7,091 bases of DNA from Anaerolineaceae bacterium UBA2260 (lineage in GTDB: Bacteria > Chloroflexota > Anaerolineae > Anaerolineales > Anaerolineaceae), in NCBI GenBank assembly GCA_002347485.1, contig DDXM01000010.1:1-7091 (forward strand), in the 5' to 3' direction. Of the stretch, positions 1 through 5,087 are shown piece by piece; position 1 is the first letter of the stretch, and each line of letters opens with the position of its first letter. A program made the translations under genes and the position numbers. Below the pieces are notes generated by a model, which saw nothing but the letters and a program-made list of their open reading frames with translations, was not told where the DNA came from and ran no database searches.

Positions 1-39
1 TCACTTTTAAAGTTTGGTTGACAGTCCTACGGCCAGGGT

Positions 40-68
40 TTGACATTCTCCCCACTATCCGCTATCAT
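40..68 (+). promoter_or_regulatory. Sigma-70-type promoter for the tiaS-like gene
   Basis: A perfect -35 box TTGACA (40-45) is followed after exactly 17 bp by TATCAT (63-68), a 5/6 match to the -10 consensus. Transcription would start near position 75, giving a leader of about 100 nt before the ATG at 176. A second TTGACA lies at 18-23, 22 bp upstream of the first. It has no good -10 of its own and may be chance or part of an activator site. The promoter call rests on consensus matching only. Confidence 0.6.
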
Positions 69-70
69 TG

Positions 71-175
71 TGGCAATCCCTGAAGAAAGGTCCATATGCA
101 CCATCTGTCAGAGATCGCCAAGGGGTATGCCGCACCGGGGGCTCGTTCAACGCGCCCCGTGTTGGAGGCTGCGCC
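71..175 (+). promoter_or_regulatory. Structured 5' leader of the tiaS-like gene
   Basis: The leader can fold into two elements. Bases 71-78 (TGGCAATC) pair with 113-120 (GATCGCCA) with one A-C mismatch, enclosing small internal hairpins. A GC-rich hairpin at 133-161 pairs CAC/GGGG with CCCC/GTG around a bulged C. It ends three bases before the Shine-Dalgarno GGAGG (164-168), which lies 7 nt from the ATG at 176. I compared it from memory with ykkC/guanidine, ZTP, fluoride, preQ1, THF and cobalamin riboswitches and saw no convincing match. It may be an unassigned cis-regulatory RNA or simply a GC-rich leader. Confidence 0.3.
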
Positions 176-188
176 ATGTTCTTTCTGA
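96..188 (+). CDS. Possible 30-codon leader peptide (uORF)
   Basis: An ATG at 96 is preceded by a purine-rich AAAGG at 86-90 with 5-nt spacing. It opens a 30-codon frame starting MHHLSEIAKG and ending in a TGA at 186-188. The frame runs through the 133-161 hairpin and overlaps the start of the tiaS-like gene by 13 nt in another frame. Ribosomes on it would unfold the hairpin and terminate just past the downstream ATG, which is the geometry expected for translational coupling. The peptide has no recognisable motif, and a short chance ORF in GC-rich DNA is equally plausible. Confidence 0.2.
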   Translation: MHHLSEIAKGYAAPGARSTRPVLEAAPCSF

Positions 189-916
189 TCGGCATCGACG
201 ACACAGACTCAGCGGGCTCCGAGAGTACCTGCCTGCATGCCCGCCGCCTGGGAGAGCTGATCCAGGAGCGCCACCACGGGCGGCTGATCAGCATCACCCG
301 CCACCAGCTCCTGCACCACCCGGATATTTATTACACCACCACCAACGCGGCCTCCTGCCTGCTGGTGGATGCGGATAAACACGCCCGCCGCGACCTCGAG
401 CTCGACTGCCGCGAGTTCCTGCGCCGCTTCAGCGCGCCGGCTTCAGACCCCGGCTTCGCGCTGGCGGACTGGCGCGACGTGACCCCCGAGGTGGTCACCT
501 GGGGCAGGCAGGCCAAGCATCTCAAACTCTTCCGCAGTGGGGCCATCGAACTGGCGAAACTGACCAACATTTCGTGTGCCGGTTTTCACGGCAGCGGCAG
601 CGGGGTGATCGGCGCGCTGGCTGCCATCGGCTTGTACTTTTCCGGCAACGACGGGATTTTTACCTGGCTGCCCGGTTTGGAAAAATTGAAGGGCACGCTC
701 ACCCTGCCCGTGCTGTTGAGCACCTGTTACCTGGATCGGGTCGAGAATTCGCGCGGCAGGCGCCCGCTGGAACGCGACCTCATCCACCTGGGCGATTCCC
801 CCATCCCGGTGCTGCGCGATGGCAAACCCGTGCTGCTGCTCGAAGCCGCGGCGCGTAACGACCCTTACCAATGGCGCGCCTACACCCGCGAAGAGATCGA
901 GAAGATCGCGGACTGA
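176..916 (+). CDS. TiaS-like protein (TCKD kinase-type domain), shortened form
   Basis: Predicted soluble cytoplasmic protein of 246 residues. It starts with MFFLIGIDDTDS, the signature of the three-component kinase domain of TiaS, the archaeal enzyme that attaches agmatine to C34 of tRNA-Ile2. Visible features are Asp8, Asp9 and Asp11 in the DDTD motif; Thr18 in a position resembling the autophosphorylated Thr of archaeal TiaS; YYTTTNAASCL at about 52-62; and the glycine-rich GSGSGVIGALAAIG at 139-152, typical of the central ferredoxin-like region. Archaeal TiaS is over 400 residues and continues into an OB-fold and a zinc ribbon. Both are absent here, since the protein ends after GKPVLLLEAAARNDP. 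The ATG at 176 is chosen for its GGAGG at 7-nt spacing and because the motif lies directly behind it; the frame is open from 68 but the upstream residues look non-coding. Homology is clear. The function is uncertain, because bacteria normally use TilS to modify this tRNA. Confidence 0.75.
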   Translation: MFFLIGIDDTDSAGSESTCLHARRLGELIQERHHGRLISITRHQLLHHPDIYYTTTNAASCLLVDADKHARRDLELDCREFLRRFSAPASDPGFALADWRDVTPEVVTWGRQAKHLKLFRSGAIELAKLTNISCAGFHGSGSGVIGALAAIGLYFSGNDGIFTWLPGLEKLKGTLTLPVLLSTCYLDRVENSRGRRPLERDLIHLGDSPIPVLRDGKPVLLLEAAARNDPYQWRAYTREEIEKIAD

Positions 917-932
917 TATTCACGATCACAAT

Positions 933-962
933 AGCGGGAGCGCATGCTCCCGCTTTGATTTT
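933..962 (+). terminator. Rho-independent terminator after the tiaS-like gene
   Basis: A perfect 9-bp GC-rich stem, AGCGGGAGC (933-941) with GCTCCCGCT (946-954), closes a GCAT loop and is followed by TTGATTTT. It lies 17 nt after the stop codon at 916. On the opposite strand the hairpin has no T-run, so it mainly serves the plus-strand gene. Confidence 0.8.
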
Positions 963-966
963 CAAA

Positions 967-984
967 CGGAAATTAATTTTTCCG
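967..984 (-). terminator. Weak hairpin after the methyltransferase gene
   Basis: CGGAAA (967-972) pairs with TTTCCG (979-984). Read on the minus strand, the hairpin is followed by TTTGAAAATC. It lies 51 bases beyond the methyltransferase stop codon. The stem is short and half A-T, so termination here would be weak. It may act together with the 933-954 hairpin further on. Confidence 0.3.
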
Positions 985-1035
985 CGTCAAGGTGCGTAAT
1001 TGGCTTCTGGCGCGCCCATATACTCGATGCGGAAT

Positions 1036-1857
1036 TCACCCGAGCGCATTGCCCGCCTTGAGCGAGAACATCAACGGGATGAGTTGCGTGCCGCCGGGGA
1101 AACCCCAGCGCATGTGCCCGGTCTTTACGAGAAACGGAAATTGCTCATAAACCGTGAACGGATGTTCGTGCAGGAACTCCAGGCGCAGCCCGGCGTCGAT
1201 CAGCGCGGTCACCACGTCTCCCAGGCGGTAAGCCCACTCCCAATCCTCGTGCTGCTCCGGCTTGTCTTCTGCGCCAGTGTACGTGCCCGCCATCTCCCAG
1301 CGCGTGGGTTGGGTGTTGAAGTACAGGTAGCGGTATTCCAGGTGGTCGGCTTCATCGTTGAAGACGTAGGCGAATGGGTGAAACTCAGCGATGTAGAAGA
1401 ACCCGCCGGGTTTGACGTAAGATGCCGCGATGCGCGCCCACGCGCGGATATCCGGCAGCCAGCTCAGCACGCCGTAGGAGGTGAACACGACATCGAATTG
1501 TTCATCCAACTGTCCCGGAAGGTCATACAGGTTGCATTGGATGAAGCGCGCGTCCAACCCACATTCACGCGTCAGCGACCGGGCTGTCTCAACCGCTTCC
1601 CGCGAGTAATCCACGCCGGTCACGCGCGCCCCCAGCCGCGCCCACGAAAGCGTGTCCAGCCCGAAGTGGCACTGCAGGTGCAGCAGGGATTTGCCGTTTA
1701 CATCGCCCACCTCGCCGCGTTCGAGCTCGTCGAGGCGGTTTTCTCCGGCGATGAACCCCGGCACATCGTAAAAGCGCGAGCCGGCATGCACCGCCACCAC
1801 GTCTTCCCAGTAACGCCGGTTGATGTCCATTTTTTCGCGATCATCCTGGTTAAGCAT
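1036..1857 (-). CDS. Class I SAM-dependent methyltransferase
   Basis: A 273-residue cytoplasmic Rossmann-fold methyltransferase. The SAM-binding segment LLHLQCHFGLDTLSWARLG (58-76) is the motif I variant with CHFG-D in place of the usual GxGxG. It is followed by GVDYS (81-85), where the acid contacts the ribose; FDVVFTSYGVLSWLPD (121-136), the motif II/IV region; and YVKPGGFFYIAEFHP (147-161), motif III. The C-terminus, ending PLMFSLKAGNALG, resembles family members that stop shortly after PLMFSLKA, so the gene looks complete. The start at 1857 has GGAGG (1868-1864) at 6-nt spacing; a second ATG at 1830 has a weaker site. The Shine-Dalgarno is buried in an 11-bp hairpin. The gene lies 100 bp after hsp20 on the same strand. 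The substrate cannot be read from the sequence; a small molecule is likely, by analogy with similar families. Confidence 0.85.
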   Translation of the reverse strand: MLNQDDREKMDINRRYWEDVVAVHAGSRFYDVPGFIAGENRLDELERGEVGDVNGKSLLHLQCHFGLDTLSWARLGARVTGVDYSREAVETARSLTRECGLDARFIQCNLYDLPGQLDEQFDVVFTSYGVLSWLPDIRAWARIAASYVKPGGFFYIAEFHPFAYVFNDEADHLEYRYLYFNTQPTRWEMAGTYTGAEDKPEQHEDWEWAYRLGDVVTALIDAGLRLEFLHEHPFTVYEQFPFLVKTGHMRWGFPGGTQLIPLMFSLKAGNALG

Positions 1858-1861
1858 AAAG

Positions 1862-1890
1862 ATCCTCCCGGGTCGTATTCCCGGGAGGAT
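1862..1890 (-). promoter_or_regulatory. Hairpin masking the methyltransferase Shine-Dalgarno
   Basis: ATCCTCCCGGG (1862-1872) and CCCGGGAGGAT (1880-1890) form a perfect 11-bp inverted repeat with a 7-nt loop. In the minus-strand mRNA the 3' arm contains the GGAGG used by the ATG at 1857, and the 5' arm holds the complementary CCTCC, so the folded RNA would hide the ribosome site. The bases after it on the minus strand (CTTTATG) are a poor T-run, so it is a weak terminator candidate there. On the plus strand it is followed by TTTTA, but no plus-strand gene precedes it. Confidence 0.6.
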
Positions 1891-1957
1891 TTTACCATTG
1901 GTGACGCGGAGGCGGTCGCGGTGTGAACCTGCGGTGTGCCCCGGTAATTTCGCCGCT

Positions 1958-2467
1958 TTAGCCTTTCTTGATCTCGATCTGGCGCGTCTTGCGGATGGCG
2001 TCCCCAGCCTTGGGCAGCGTGATGGTGAGTACGCCGTTTTTGAAGACCGCGCTGACCTTGTCCTCGTCGAGCTGCGTATCAAAGGGGATGACCCGCTCAA
2101 AGGAGCCGTAGCTGCGTTCCACGCGGTGGTAAGTCTTATCTTTTTCTTCGCTTTCGGATTTCTTTTCTCCGCTCAGCACCAACGTATCCTTCTCGAGGCG
2201 GATTTGGATATCTTTCTCCTCCATCCCCGGCAACTCGGCGCTCACCTTGAACTCGGTCTCGGTCTCGCTGATATCGAGCCTGGGAAGGAAGTCTATGGTC
2301 GGTTTGGCGACCAGGCGTGTGGAGAAGGGGAAGTCATCCGAGAAGAATTGATCGAACAATCGGTTCATTTCATTCTGGATGGTCAGCATGGGGCTCTCAT
2401 CCTCGCGACGGAGGGCGAGCCTGTTTGCCCGTGACGGGCGTCGTGCAAGTAAATCTGAAGCGCTCAT
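1958..2467 (-). CDS. Small heat-shock protein, Hsp20 / alpha-crystallin family
   Basis: ATP-independent holdase chaperone of 169 residues that binds unfolding proteins in the cytoplasm and assembles into oligomers. The N-terminal arm has an arginine-rich stretch (about 9-22) and then LTIQNEMNRLFDQFF (28-42), the usual amphipathic segment of bacterial Hsp20. The alpha-crystallin domain spans roughly 62-153 and includes VSAELPGM (75-82), YGSFERVIPF (120-129) and FKNGVLTITLPK (142-153). The C-terminal IxI anchoring motif is IEI (164-166). The start at 2467 is set by a strong AAGGAGG (2479-2473) 5 nt upstream; the Met at residue 27 is an unlikely alternative. The gene comes first in a possible two-gene unit with the methyltransferase. 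No CIRCE (TTAGCACTC-N9-GAGTGCTAA) element is visible upstream. Confidence 0.95.
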   Translation of the reverse strand: MSASDLLARRPSRANRLALRREDESPMLTIQNEMNRLFDQFFSDDFPFSTRLVAKPTIDFLPRLDISETETEFKVSAELPGMEEKDIQIRLEKDTLVLSGEKKSESEEKDKTYHRVERSYGSFERVIPFDTQLDEDKVSAVFKNGVLTITLPKAGDAIRKTRQIEIKKG

Positions 2468-2478
2468 AGTTACCTCCT

Positions 2479-2499
2479 TATCAAGAATTAAGATTGATA
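2479..2499 (-). promoter_or_regulatory. Inverted repeat next to the hsp20 ribosome site
   Basis: TATCAA (2479-2484) and TTGATA (2494-2499) form a 6-bp inverted repeat with a 9-bp spacer directly before the hsp20 Shine-Dalgarno. It could be an operator half-site pair or a weak RNA hairpin affecting translation. The sequence is AT-rich and the arms are short, so chance is quite possible. Confidence 0.25.
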
Positions 2500-2524
2500 T
2501 CTTTACATCTACATTTATAGAGCG

Positions 2525-2530
2525 CGAAGA
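2525..2530 (-). promoter_or_regulatory. hsp20 promoter region, not resolved
   Basis: The hsp20 promoter should lie between the terminator (2566) and the Shine-Dalgarno (2479). The minus strand there is AT-rich, and a TATAAA-like box near 2514-2521 (read as CTATAAAT) is the best -10 candidate. It has no recognisable -35 at 16-18 bp. No heat-shock sigma-32 pattern is seen. The position given is only approximate. Confidence 0.15.
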
Positions 2531-2565
2531 TTAATATTTTTTATGAGAAATATTAGAAAATGGTT

Positions 2566-2611
2566 AAAAAACGACCTCCCACTGATTGAGGGGGGCAACC
2601 AGTAGAAGGTC
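2566..2611 (-). terminator. Strong rho-independent terminator of the acyl-CoA synthetase unit
   Basis: On the minus strand GACCTTCTACTGGTTG (2611-2596) pairs with CAATCAGTGGGAGGTC (2588-2573) across 16 bp with three G-U wobbles and a 7-nt loop CCCCCCT. It is followed by G and six Ts (2571-2566). The wobbles favour the minus-strand RNA, which is the strand of the synthetase ending at 2839. It separates that gene from hsp20, so hsp20 needs its own promoter. Confidence 0.85.
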
Positions 2612-2648
2612 TGTAACCCAGTATAGCATATCTCTAAATAATTCTGAC

Positions 2649-2676
2649 ATTAATATCCAAATTAATATCCAAATTA
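2649..2676. repeat. 12-bp tandem repeat, 2.3 copies
   Basis: ATTAATATCCAA occurs at 2649-2660 and again at 2661-2672, and ATTA at 2673-2676 starts a third copy. The copies are identical. The unit is AT-rich and may be a slippage product; no role is evident. Confidence 0.75.
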
Positions 2677-2735
2677 CAATTCTGGATAGCGTTTTGGGCA
2701 TTTTTGCAGGGAGGAACCCGTATGGTTAAATCATA

Positions 2736-2788
2736 GGGGCAATTCATCCCACTCAAGAAGAACTTTCAGGGATGATGTGAATTGCCCC
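2736..2788. repeat. Imperfect inverted repeat, possible REP/MITE-like palindrome
   Basis: GGGGCAATTCA (2736-2746) is the exact reverse complement of TGAATTGCCCC (2778-2788). Inside, TCCC (2747-2750) can pair with GGGA (2769-2772), leaving a 5-nt bulge on the right arm and an 18-nt loop. The whole is a 53-bp fold. Palindromes of the GGGGCAATTC...GAATTGCCCC kind recall interspersed repeats tied to small transposases, but that resemblance is from memory. It lies 50 bp past the synthetase stop and has no T-run, so it is not the main terminator. Confidence 0.55.
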
Positions 2789-2838
2789 AACCAGAGATTA
2801 TCCGAATTATCCGTGAGATCCAAGTGATCTGTGGTCGC

Positions 2839-4938
2839 TCAGTCTTTCAGGATCACCCGCCCATCCAGCGCCAGCGCGCCCTTCCCTTCTGGAAAGACCA
2901 CCAGCGGGTTGACCTCGGCTTCCTCGATCTGCGAAAAGTCCAGCGCCAGTTGACCCAGGCGTAGAATGACCTCCACCACCGCGTCGAGGTCGGCGGGGGG
3001 CTGCCCGCGAAAGCCAGTGAGCAGCCTGCCAGCGCGCGTCTCTGTAATCATCTGGCGCGCCTCTTCAGCAGTGAGCGGCGCCACGCGGAATGCCACGTCC
3101 TTGAACAGTTCCACGTAAATCCCGCCCAGCCCGAACATCAGCAGGGGGCCAAACCCCGGGTCGCGCTTCATGCCGATGATGACTTCCTGCCCGCGCGGCG
3201 CCATTTTCTCCACCATCACGCCCTCCAGCACAGCGTCAGGGCGCGCCGCGTGGATCTCCTGCATCATCCTGTCATATTCTGCGATCACCGCCGCGCTGTC
3301 CGCCAGGTTAAGGCGGATACCGCCCACGTCGGATTTGTGCAGCAATTGCGGCGAAACGATCTTCATCACCACCGGGTAGCCGATGCGCTCGGCGATCTCC
3401 GCCGCCCGCTGGGCTGTGCCGGCGAAGCCGCCTTCCACCTGCGGGATGCCGTAAGCTGCCAGCAGCGGGCGCGTGTAAGCCTCGCCCAGGCTGTCCTTGC
3501 CGTGCACCGCGGTGAGGATGCCCCCCGCCGCCGCGCGGTCGATGCAGCCGGGTACGGTTGGTTCCACCACAGGTTGTTCAAGGTACGCGCGATAATCCAG
3601 CATATGCCGCAGCACCCCGCCCATCGCCTCGGCGGTGGTATACATGGGGATGCGCGCGCTGTGCAGCACGAGGCGCGCTTCATCCACGGAAATATCCCCA
3701 ATGATGCTCGCCAGCACGGTCTTGTCGCTGCCGCGGCTTTCGTCCACGATCGCCTGCGCCACCCCCGCCGGGTTGACCAGCGCTTGGGGCACCAGCAGCG
3801 GCAGGATGATATCCACATTATTGTCCTTCACCAGCGTCTTCACGCACAGCGCGTAATCAGGCGGCTCCGCGCCGCCGAGGATGTCGACCGGGTTGCCCAC
3901 CTGGGCGCTGGGGTTGAGCGCGGCGCGCAGCGTGGCACGGGTTTCCGGCTCCAGGTCATTCAGCGTCAACCCGTTGTCTGAAAGCGCGTCGGATGCCAGC
4001 GCCGCCGGACCCCCGGCGTTGGTGATGATCACTGCCCGCCCGCCACGCGGCAGCGGCTGAAAATCAAACGCCAGCGCCACCTCGAAGAGCTCGGTCAGGC
4101 TGTCCACCTCGATCACCCCCGCCTGTTTGAAAGCCGCCTGGTAGGCGGCGTAGGATCCCGCCAGCGACCCCGTATGCGAAGAGACCGCGCGCGCGCCCGC
4201 GTTGGAACGTCCGCCTTTTAAGAGCACAATGGGTTTGACGCGCGAGACTTTGCGCGCCACTTCCAGGAAGCGCCGCCCATCCTTGATCTGTTCGACGTAA
4301 GCGGCGATCACGCGCACGTTGGGGTCCTGCGCCAGGTATTCCATCAGATCGGTCTCGGTTACGTCAGCTTCGTTGCCCATGCTGATGAAATGCGAAAAGC
4401 CCACTTTCTTTCCCTGTACCAGGTCCACCACCCCGCCCATCACCGCGCCGGACTGCGCCATGAAGGCAATACCGCCGGGGTCCGGCAGACCGTAAATGAA
4501 GGTGGCATTCAAGCCGGTTTGCAGGTTGATCAGCCCCACGCAATTGGGGCCGATCATGCGCATGCCATATCGCTTGATGATCTCCAGGCAGCGCGCCTCG
4601 ATCCGCTCGCCTTCCTCACCGACCTCTTTAAAGCCGCCGGAAATGATGATCACCGCCTTCACCCCGCGCTGACCGCAGGCTTCCAGCGTGTCCGGGATGG
4701 CGGTCACTGGCAGTACGATCACCGCCAGGTCCACCGGGTCCGGCACCGCGCTGATATCCGCGTAGCTGGGTTTGCCGAGGATCTCCGCCGCGCCTGGGTT
4801 CACCGGGTAGATGCCACCCGCGTAAGGCGAGTTCACCAGGTTGCGCATAATGCCATAGCTGAGCTTGCGCGGGTTGGAGGACGCGCCGATCACCGCCACG
4901 CCGGCGGGTTCAAAAAACGGTTTCAGGGAAGAAGTCAT
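2839..4938 (-). CDS. ADP-forming acetate/acyl-CoA synthetase, fused alpha-beta subunits
   Basis: 699-residue cytoplasmic enzyme that interconverts acyl-CoA + ADP + Pi with the free acid + CoA + ATP, probably forming ATP at the end of fermentation. The alpha part has the CoA-binding Rossmann domain (about 5-135; VAVIGASSNP at 14-23) and succinyl-CoA-ligase-like domains to about 455. His255 in SSHTGS is the expected phosphohistidine. A linker at about 455-475 joins the beta part, an ATP-grasp domain (about 476-695) with VMKIVSPQLLHKSDVGGI (524-541), whose His534 matches the second catalytic histidine; the glycine-rich MFGLGGIYVE (601-610); and EAEVNPLVV (673-681). About 700 residues is normal for the fused form. 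AAGGA (4949-4945) lies 6 nt before the ATG. It is a single-gene unit ended by the terminator at 2566-2611. Acetate specificity is not proven; aryl or branched-chain acyl substrates are possible. Confidence 0.93.
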   Translation of the reverse strand: MTSSLKPFFEPAGVAVIGASSNPRKLSYGIMRNLVNSPYAGGIYPVNPGAAEILGKPSYADISAVPDPVDLAVIVLPVTAIPDTLEACGQRGVKAVIIISGGFKEVGEEGERIEARCLEIIKRYGMRMIGPNCVGLINLQTGLNATFIYGLPDPGGIAFMAQSGAVMGGVVDLVQGKKVGFSHFISMGNEADVTETDLMEYLAQDPNVRVIAAYVEQIKDGRRFLEVARKVSRVKPIVLLKGGRSNAGARAVSSHTGSLAGSYAAYQAAFKQAGVIEVDSLTELFEVALAFDFQPLPRGGRAVIITNAGGPAALASDALSDNGLTLNDLEPETRATLRAALNPSAQVGNPVDILGGAEPPDYALCVKTLVKDNNVDIILPLLVPQALVNPAGVAQAIVDESRGSDKTVLASIIGDISVDEARLVLHSARIPMYTTAEAMGGVLRHMLDYRAYLEQPVVEPTVPGCIDRAAAGGILTAVHGKDSLGEAYTRPLLAAYGIPQVEGGFAGTAQRAAEIAERIGYPVVMKIVSPQLLHKSDVGGIRLNLADSAAVIAEYDRMMQEIHAARPDAVLEGVMVEKMAPRGQEVIIGMKRDPGFGPLLMFGLGGIYVELFKDVAFRVAPLTAEEARQMITETRAGRLLTGFRGQPPADLDAVVEVILRLGQLALDFSQIEEAEVNPLVVFPEGKGALALDGRVILKD

Positions 4939-4976
4939 GAGTTATCCTTGGGCGGTAGTAATATGTGAGCAGATCA

Positions 4977-5004
4977 GTGATCAGGTTCCCGATTGCCTGA
5001 TCAC
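4977..5004. promoter_or_regulatory. 9-bp palindrome in the acyl-CoA synthetase leader
   Basis: GTGATCAGG (4977-4985) and CCTGATCAC (4996-5004) form a perfect inverted repeat with a 10-nt spacer, 39 bp upstream of the synthetase ATG and downstream of its likely promoter. There is no T-run, so it is not a simple terminator. It could be a repressor operator acting as a roadblock, or an RNA hairpin in the 5' UTR. Confidence 0.5.
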
Positions 5005-5042
5005 AATTCACTGTACTATTCTCTTTTCTTAGTGCAATACAG

Positions 5043-5051
5043 ATTATATCA
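5043..5051 (-). promoter_or_regulatory. Extended -10 promoter for the acyl-CoA synthetase
   Basis: On the minus strand TGATATAAT (5051-5043) is a perfect extended -10 (TGnTATAAT). The -35 region at 16-18 bp is poor (TGTTAA-like), as often tolerated with an extended -10. The start point would be near 5036, giving a leader of about 98 nt that includes the palindrome at 4977-5004. An alternative pair is TTGCAC and TACAGT, further downstream. Confidence 0.5.
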
Positions 5052-5087
5052 ACATGGCTTTATCTTAACAGGGAATAAAAGTTTCTT

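Larger units (their letters stand above)
2480..2838. other. Gene-free intergenic stretch of 359 bp
   Basis: This stretch lies between hsp20 and the acyl-CoA synthetase. It contains the hsp20 promoter zone, the terminator at 2566-2611, a 12-bp tandem repeat at 2649-2676 and an imperfect inverted repeat at 2736-2788. A GGGAGG followed by an ATG at 2721-2723 opens only four codons. No protein-coding frame or RNA gene is apparent. Confidence 0.7.

Noticed and set aside
443..871. 142-codon minus-strand frame within the tiaS-like gene
   Set aside because: It is antisense to conserved TiaS-like motifs and has no promoter or ribosome site.
1862..1893. Plus-strand terminator (hairpin plus TTTT)
   Set aside because: No plus-strand gene ends upstream, and the overlap with the methyltransferase Shine-Dalgarno explains the sequence better.
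1000..1926. 308-codon open frame on the plus strand
   Set aside because: It lies antisense to the well-supported methyltransferase, has no ribosome site, and reads as a shadow of GC-rich codon bias with no domain resemblance.
2479..2499. Possible CIRCE heat-shock operator
   Set aside because: The 9-bp spacer is right, but the arms are TATCAA/TTGATA rather than TTAGCACTC/GAGTGCTAA and are too short.
2721..2735. GGGAGG followed by ATG in the intergenic region
   Set aside because: The frame closes after four codons, so it does not encode a protein.
2641..2790. Possible CRISPR array or transposon ends
   Set aside because: The tandem units are adjacent without spacers, and no transposase or target-site duplication is visible.
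3250..3981. 243-codon open frame on the plus strand, rich in His, Arg and Ala
   Set aside because: It is antisense to the acyl-CoA synthetase, whose motifs continue through the whole stretch; the composition is typical of a shadow frame.
4390..4968. 192-codon plus-strand open frame over the start of the acyl-CoA synthetase
   Set aside because: It is antisense to the CoA-binding domain; it has no Shine-Dalgarno and no recognisable motif.
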